NCBI GenBank assembly: GCA_025980505.1
Contig: JAICXI010000031.1
Coordinates: 1-10,002 of the forward strand
Direction of reading: 5' to 3'
Source of the DNA: a bacterium
Lineage (GTDB): Bacteria > Oederibacteriota > Muellerivitia > Muellerivitales > Muellerivitaceae
Length of the DNA stretch: 10,002 bases
Position 1 is the stretch's first letter; every line of letters starts with the position of its first letter. A program made the position numbers and the translations under genes. Below are positions 5,910 through 10,002 of this stretch, in pieces. The notes under the pieces were generated by a model. The model searched no databases, was not told the origin of the DNA, and was given only the letters and a program-made list of their open reading frames with translations.

Positions 5910-6896
5910 ATGGGCGTCACCATCAAGCAGATCGCGGCCAAGGCGGGCGTTTCCAAGGCCACCGTTTCCCGGGTCCTGAACGGCCTGGGGGTGAAATACG
6001 AGACCGAGCAAAAGGTCAAGGCCATCATCGAGAAGATGCAATACCGCCCCCACCGCTTCGCCCGGGGCCTGGCCAACCGGCAGACGGGTTACCTGGGACT
6101 GGTGGCGCCCTCCCTGGACCCCTACGTGGCTTCGGTGGTCCTGGGGATGGAGGAGGAAGCCGGCCGCCACGGGAAATTGCTGACCCTGGGGGTCTTTTCC
6201 CTCGAGGACGGCGACGAGCGGGAAGTCATCCGCACCATGACCGAACCCCCGGTGGTGGACGGCCTGCTGTTTTTCCTGCCGTCGGCCAAGATGGAAACCC
6301 TCCTGCGGTCCCTCCTGCACAAGAAATTCCCCGTGGTGGTGGTCAGCGAGCGCCGCTATGAGAACCTGGTGCCCTCGGTGGTGGTCGACAACGTGAACGG
6401 CGCCCTTCAGGCCATCCAATACCTGATCGGCAAGGGGCACCGCCGGATCGGCTTCGTGAAGGGGCGGGCCGATACCAGCGATTCGGCGGACCGCCTGGAG
6501 GGATACCGGCGGGCTTTGGCCGAGGCGGGCATCGCCTTCGACGACGGCCTGGTCCTTCCGGGGAATTACGACATCCGCTCCGGGGAGGAGGCGGCCGCGC
6601 GGTTCCTGGAAATGTCCCAGCCGCCCACGGCCGTGTTCGCCTCCAACGACGGAATGGCCATCGGCGTCTTGAAGGCCCTGCAGGCGAAAAAGCGGGAAGG
6701 CGCCTTCGCGGTCATGGGTTTCGACGACATCGAGATGGCCGCCCTGGTGAGCCCCTCGCTCACCACCATCGGCTACGACCTGCACGAGTTGGGCCGCCAA
6801 TCGGTCCACAAGCTGATGCGCATGATCGTGGGCGAGGAAAAAAGCCAGTCCGTGTTGCAGTTGAAGACCCACTTGGTGGCGAGGGAATCGGCGTAA
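5910..6896 (+). CDS. LacI/GalR-family transcriptional regulator
   Basis: This is a sugar-responsive DNA-binding protein of 328 residues, typical for the family. The N-terminal LacI helix-turn-helix spans residues 3-25 (TIKQIAAKAGVSKATVSRVLN), followed by the hinge helix around ARGLANRQTG (51-60), which inserts into the operator minor groove. The remaining part is a periplasmic-binding-protein-like effector domain, with VVVDN (157-161), GHRRIGFVKG (176-185), ASNDGMAIGVL (244-254) and GFDDIEMAALVSPSLTTI (270-287), the characteristic family landmarks. The ATG at 5910 follows GAAGGA (5898-5903), which may be masked by a hairpin. It lies between xylA and a sugar-binding lipoprotein gene, all in the same direction, so it probably controls this locus in response to xylose, a xylo-oligosaccharide or a phosphorylated intermediate. 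The palindrome AAACCGGTTT before xylA is the best predicted target. The effector cannot be read from the sequence. It is not a ROK-type XylR. Confidence 0.93.
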   Translation: MGVTIKQIAAKAGVSKATVSRVLNGLGVKYETEQKVKAIIEKMQYRPHRFARGLANRQTGYLGLVAPSLDPYVASVVLGMEEEAGRHGKLLTLGVFSLEDGDEREVIRTMTEPPVVDGLLFFLPSAKMETLLRSLLHKKFPVVVVSERRYENLVPSVVVDNVNGALQAIQYLIGKGHRRIGFVKGRADTSDSADRLEGYRRALAEAGIAFDDGLVLPGNYDIRSGEEAAARFLEMSQPPTAVFASNDGMAIGVLKALQAKKREGAFAVMGFDDIEMAALVSPSLTTIGYDLHELGRQSVHKLMRMIVGEEKSQSVLQLKTHLVARESA

Positions 6897-6900
6897 AAAG

Positions 6901-6932
6901 CAGCCGCCGGCCAACAGCCGTCGGCTATCAGC
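6901..6932. repeat. GC-rich dyad-containing spacer before the binding-protein gene
   Basis: The 49-base gap between the regulator and the binding lipoprotein contains CAGCCG twice (6901-6906 and 6915-6920) and the inverted repeat AGCCG-T-CGGCT (6916-6926), followed by ATCAGC. The wording resembles short GCTATCAGC-like extragenic repeats found in many copies in some bacterial genomes. With only one copy in view this is a suggestion. The strong GGAGGAGG ribosome-binding site follows at once (6933-6940). Confidence 0.28.
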
Positions 6933-6945
6933 GGAGGAGGCCTTC

Positions 6946-8238
6946 ATGAACAGGAATTTTCGGTTTTGCGCGGCGGTGATTTTGCCGGCGGTGCTGGCCT
7001 TGTCGGCGGGATGCGGGAAGAACGTCCAAACCATCCGGTTGGCCCAGTTCCTCACCGACCCGATCCTGATCGCCAAGATCAACCAGCTGGCCTCGGACAT
7101 CGAAAAACGCCATCCCGGCCTCCACATCGAAGTGGACAACATCCCCTACAACGAGTACCAGGAAAAGATCACCACCCAGATGGCCGCCGGCAACGCGCCC
7201 GACATCGTTTACGTGGAGGTCAATAATTTCGTGGACCTTTACCTGCGCGGTGTGTTTGAGGACCTGACGCCTTATTGCCAAAAGGACGGATTGGACCTGA
7301 AGGGTTATTACCCCGGCGTCCTGGGCCGCTTCAGCCCGGGCGGGAAGGTTTACGCCATCCCGCAGGATACGGCTCCTTCGGGACTGATGTATTACAACCG
7401 GAAGTTCTTCCGGGAGGCGGGATTGCCCTATCCGAAGGCCGGCTGGACTTGGCCCGAGCCCTTCCTCTCCATCTGCCAGAAGCTCGTCCAAAAGGACGCC
7501 TCGGGCCATGTCACCCGCTGGGCCTATATCGACGCCTACGGGGTCCAGTACGAGAATTTCCTTTTCAGCAACGGCGCCAATTACGTGGACAACACCGAGC
7601 ACCCCACCCGCATGATCCTGGACAGCCCGCGGGCCCTGGAGGCCATCCGCTTCCGGTGGGCCATGATCCAAAAAGACCACGTTTCGCCCGACCCCTCCCA
7701 GATCCAGACCTTCAACTTAAGCGCGGGGCAGGAGGAGATGTTCGCCAACGGCCGGGCGGCCATGATCTCCTCCGGCATCTGGCAAACCCCCCGGTTCCTG
7801 CAGAACAAGGACCTGGATTTCGACGTGGTGGAATTTCCCGGCGGGCCTCACGGCGACCGGGGGTGGGGGACGGGAGGGTCGGGTTACGCCCTTTCCAAAT
7901 CGTCCAAGCGGAAGGACTTGGCCTGGATGGTGCTCAAGGAAATCACCAGCGAAGCCTCGGTTTCCCAATTGGCTGGAACCGGCATGATCCAGCCGGCCCT
8001 GATGAAGCTGGCCCAATCGGACGTTTTTTTGAAATCCCCCGGGCCGGAGCATAAAGGCATCCTGCTGCAGATGCCCGCCCGCAGCCACTACGAGCCGTTC
8101 CTCCCGAATTGGAACGAGATTTATTACGGCACCCTGGGGCCGGCCCTGGACCCGGTTTGGCTGGGGCGAAAAAAGCCGGTGGATGCCATCCCGGCCGTGA
8201 ACCAGCGCATCAACGAAAAGTTTTTCTTCGGGAAATAG
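6946..8238 (+). CDS. Extracellular sugar-binding lipoprotein (CUT1 ABC transporter, SBP family 1)
   Basis: This is the substrate-capture component of an oligosaccharide ABC importer, held at the membrane as a lipoprotein. The N-terminus has a basic start, a hydrophobic core (about 9-20) and a lipobox LSAGC, with the modified cysteine at residue 23. The mature part has the layout of family 1 solute-binding proteins (MalE/UgpB-like): TTQMAAGNAPDIVYV (76-90), GVFEDLTPY (102-110), VYAIPQDTAPSGLMYYN (135-151), FREAGLPYP and GWTWPE (155-171), and MFANGRAAMISSGIWQ (265-280). The 430-residue length is normal. The ATG at 6946 has an excellent GGAGGAGG ribosome-binding site (6933-6940). It follows the LacI-family gene by 49 bases and may share its transcript. 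The two MalF/MalG-like permeases usually encoded next to such a protein are not here; the next gene is a putative carbohydrate-active enzyme. Substrate is unknown; a plant-type oligosaccharide is suggested by the neighbouring xylA. Confidence 0.92.
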   Translation: MNRNFRFCAAVILPAVLALSAGCGKNVQTIRLAQFLTDPILIAKINQLASDIEKRHPGLHIEVDNIPYNEYQEKITTQMAAGNAPDIVYVEVNNFVDLYLRGVFEDLTPYCQKDGLDLKGYYPGVLGRFSPGGKVYAIPQDTAPSGLMYYNRKFFREAGLPYPKAGWTWPEPFLSICQKLVQKDASGHVTRWAYIDAYGVQYENFLFSNGANYVDNTEHPTRMILDSPRALEAIRFRWAMIQKDHVSPDPSQIQTFNLSAGQEEMFANGRAAMISSGIWQTPRFLQNKDLDFDVVEFPGGPHGDRGWGTGGSGYALSKSSKRKDLAWMVLKEITSEASVSQLAGTGMIQPALMKLAQSDVFLKSPGPEHKGILLQMPARSHYEPFLPNWNEIYYGTLGPALDPVWLGRKKPVDAIPAVNQRINEKFFFGK

Positions 8239-8246
8239 CCCGCCGG

Positions 8247-8268
8247 GGCCGCCTGCTTTTCGGCGGCC
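8247..8268 (+). terminator. GC-rich hairpin between binding-protein and enzyme genes
   Basis: GGCCGCC (8247-8253) and GGCGGCC (8262-8268) form a perfect seven-base-pair stem with a TGCTTTTC loop, eight bases after the stop codon of the binding-protein gene. No T run follows, so a full terminator is unlikely. In this position it could protect the upstream mRNA from 3' decay, giving more binding protein than downstream product, as known for the malE-malF intergenic repeats. Confidence 0.38.
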
Positions 8269-8315
8269 TGGAAACCGGGCGGTCAAGACCCATCTTTGGT
8301 TCGGGAGCGTAATCC

Positions 8316-10002
8316 TTGCGAGTTGACTTGGACGGCCGGGGACGGCTTTTCTTTGCGGGGAAAAACGCGGGCGCCGCGGCCCTGCATCCGCTGGAGATGG
8401 AAAAAGAAGGGCGCCTTTACCGGGGAGTCCTGGGCCCCGCCTCCCGCGGAAGCTGCGAGGGTTTCCTTTCCGATGAAAAGGGGCCGTTCCTTTCCTGCCG
8501 GGTATCCTTCCGCAAACGCAACTACGCCGGCATGGATCTGCTGGAGGAAAAAAGGACCTACCGGGCCTTGAAGGGGATCCGGCGGGGCCTTTTGACCGTC
8601 CGTTATTTCCTGGAGAAGGTCCGGACGCCCGGGGACGGTTTCCTGGTGATCCCCGCGCTTTGGTACGGCGACAACGAGGCCTGGAACCATAGGGTGGCTT
8701 ATCCCAAGGGGCTGGATAAGGACTGGAGCTTTTTAGCCGACGGTTCCCCCTGCCCGGCGGTGGTTTGGACCACGCCTCAAGGCTCCTATGCCGTTGCCGC
8801 CGACGCCTCGGTTTCCTTCCCGGCGCGCCGCAAGGGGCTGGACGACGTGCTGGGGATCGGCTTCGCGGCCGTCCAGCGCGGGGAACCCCAGGCGGTCTTC
8901 ACCTTTCCGGCCCAGCAGGTCCCCCAAAGTTACCCCTTCGGCCGCAAGCTCCAAAAACCCGCCGTGCCGCGGCTGGATTGGAAAAAAGGGCAAAGCCTGA
9001 CCCTGACCTTTTACCATTGCGGGGGGGCCCCGGACCGGGCCTTCCACTTGAAAGTGTGGCGGGCGCATTACGAAAGGGCGGCCAAGCCCTTCCGCTACAA
9101 GATCGGCGAAAACCGGCTTCAAAAAACAGCGAGCCTCTTCACCGAATGCCTCAAGAAAAGCCATTTCCGGGAAGGCATGGGTTTTTCCCACCGGCACGAT
9201 ATTCCCGAAATCTTCACGGGCTGGTGCGGCGGCTTCGCCGCGGCCCTGGCGGCCTTGAAGTGGGGCGACCAGGCCGGGGACCCGGTTTTCCGCCGCATGG
9301 GCGAGACCATGTGCGATTACCTCTGCCGCGAGGGCCTGACGAAAAGCGGGATCTTTTATTCCGAGAACGCCAAGGGCGTCTGGCTGGAGAAGGTTTTCTG
9401 GGGCCAGGCCGACGGGCTCCACATGCGCAACCCTTCGGAAGGTTCCTGTTACCTGGCCCTGGCCCTTGAGTACGAACGGGGCTTCAACCGGTGGCGGCCC
9501 CTTTGGGAAAGGGCGCTTAAGTCCAACCTGGACGCCATCGTCCGCCTGCAACGCAAAGACGGGGCCATCCCCCATGAGATCAACGGCAAGACGGGCAAAC
9601 CCCTTTCCTGGGTGGGCGCCACCGCGGGCGCCTGGGCCGGGGCCCTGGCGGTTTATTCCCGGCTGGTGGAAGGCAAGGCGCTTTCCCGGAAATACCTGGC
9701 CGCGGCCCGGAAAGCCGGGGCCTATTACTTGGCGCATTACGTGGAGAGGGAGCGCTATATCGGGGGCCCCTATGACACCTACATGGCGCCCAACATGGAG
9801 GACCCCTATAACCTGCTTTTGGCTTACAGCGAGCTTTACCGGACCACCCGGCAAGGAAAGTGGCTTTCGGCGGCCCGGCGCGTGGCCGACCACCTGCTTT
9901 CCTGGCGCTACCTTTACGACGTCCGGTTCCCGGACGGGACGGTTTGCCGGCAACAAAAGGTCAAGACCTTCCACATGTCGCCCGCCTCGGTGGCGAACAA
10001 GC
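8316..10002 (+). CDS. Unassigned protein, probable alpha/alpha-barrel carbohydrate-active enzyme (3' end outside window)
   Basis: The frame is open from a stop codon at 8310-8312 to the right edge, giving at least 562 residues. The likely start is TTG at 8316, eight bases after GGGAG (8303-8307); the first in-frame ATG (8397) lacks such a site and would remove 27 residues that read as coding sequence. Residues 1 to about 260 look beta-rich, with a distinctive WYGDNEAWNHR segment (116-126). From about 270 on the protein is helical, with repeated aromatic- and glycine-rich turns: GFSHRHDIPEIFTGWCGG (289-306), and GGPYDTYMAPNMEDPYN (483-499). A beta domain followed by helical hairpins is the plan of six-hairpin glycosidase-like enzymes and some polysaccharide lyases. 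I cannot assign a family or catalytic residues. There is no signal peptide, so it probably acts in the cytoplasm on an imported oligosaccharide. It lies 77 bases after the sugar-binding lipoprotein gene, which supports a role in glycan breakdown. Confidence 0.72.
   Translation, partial: MRVDLDGRGRLFFAGKNAGAAALHPLEMEKEGRLYRGVLGPASRGSCEGFLSDEKGPFLSCRVSFRKRNYAGMDLLEEKRTYRALKGIRRGLLTVRYFLEKVRTPGDGFLVIPALWYGDNEAWNHRVAYPKGLDKDWSFLADGSPCPAVVWTTPQGSYAVAADASVSFPARRKGLDDVLGIGFAAVQRGEPQAVFTFPAQQVPQSYPFGRKLQKPAVPRLDWKKGQSLTLTFYHCGGAPDRAFHLKVWRAHYERAAKPFRYKIGENRLQKTASLFTECLKKSHFREGMGFSHRHDIPEIFTGWCGGFAAALAALKWGDQAGDPVFRRMGETMCDYLCREGLTKSGIFYSENAKGVWLEKVFWGQADGLHMRNPSEGSCYLALALEYERGFNRWRPLWERALKSNLDAIVRLQRKDGAIPHEINGKTGKPLSWVGATAGAWAGALAVYSRLVEGKALSRKYLAAARKAGAYYLAHYVERERYIGGPYDTYMAPNMEDPYNLLLAYSELYRTTRQGKWLSAARRVADHLLSWRYLYDVRFPDGTVCRQQKVKTFHMSPASVANK

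Noticed and set aside
5868..7142. A 424-codon open frame on the - strand opposite the LacI-family gene and the start of the binding-protein gene
   Set aside because: It is antisense to clearly recognisable family proteins on the + strand, has low-complexity His/Gly/Gln-rich composition and no domain. This is a by-product of high-GC codon use.
8733..9974. A 413-codon open frame on the - strand near the right edge
   Set aside because: The + strand frame here encodes a protein with a normal mix of residues and aromatic-rich motifs, while the antisense product is Pro/Gly/Arg-rich and featureless.
1..10002. Searched by eye for tRNA, rRNA, CRISPR arrays, toxin-antitoxin pairs, phage and defence genes
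   Set aside because: Nothing with cloverleaf features, regularly spaced repeats or characteristic protein motifs was seen.

Overview
This is a GC-rich bacterial window in which every supportable gene lies on the + strand. There are seven protein genes: one cut by the left edge and one by the right edge. The product types (group I xylose isomerase, lipoprotein solute-binding protein, LacI-family regulator) and the Shine-Dalgarno sequences indicate a bacterium. High coding GC with abrupt AT-rich intergenic islands, plus one apparent TTG start, would suit a little-studied or uncultivated lineage, but the sequence alone does not fix a phylum. No tRNA, rRNA, CRISPR array, phage gene or transposase is visible.

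Layout. Positions 2-1654 hold the C-terminal part of a polytopic membrane protein resembling GT-C glycosyltransferases. An AT-rich palindromic intergenic element follows. Positions 1773-2867 encode a XylH-type (CUT2 class) sugar ABC permease with no ATPase or binding protein beside it. After a short spacer with a strongly AT-rich promoter island, 3064-4167 encodes a membrane fatty-acid/acyl-CoA desaturase with all three histidine boxes. A 455-bp non-coding stretch follows, with several short dyads and, near its end, a palindrome of the LacI-operator type within a candidate promoter. Then come xylose isomerase (xylA, 4623-5789), a second AT-rich intergenic element, a LacI-family repressor (5910-6896), a CUT1-type solute-binding lipoprotein (6946-8238), and an unassigned protein that looks like an alpha/alpha-barrel carbohydrate-active enzyme (8316 to the right edge).

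How the genes may work together. The right half reads as a pentose/oligosaccharide catabolic locus. A binding lipoprotein captures a glycan or oligosaccharide, a protein with no visible signal peptide may process it inside the cell, xylose isomerase sends xylose to xylulose, and the LacI-family protein is the obvious candidate sensor. The xylH-type permease upstream fits the same theme, but the desaturase gene separates it from xylA and its transporter partners are absent. The binding lipoprotein is CUT1-type and would not normally pair with this permease, so two incomplete transporters sit in one locus. I see no clear sign of an entirely new system. The best leads are the unassigned enzyme at the right edge, the predicted operator before xylA, the repeated intergenic elements and the triple-repeat promoter island of the desaturase.
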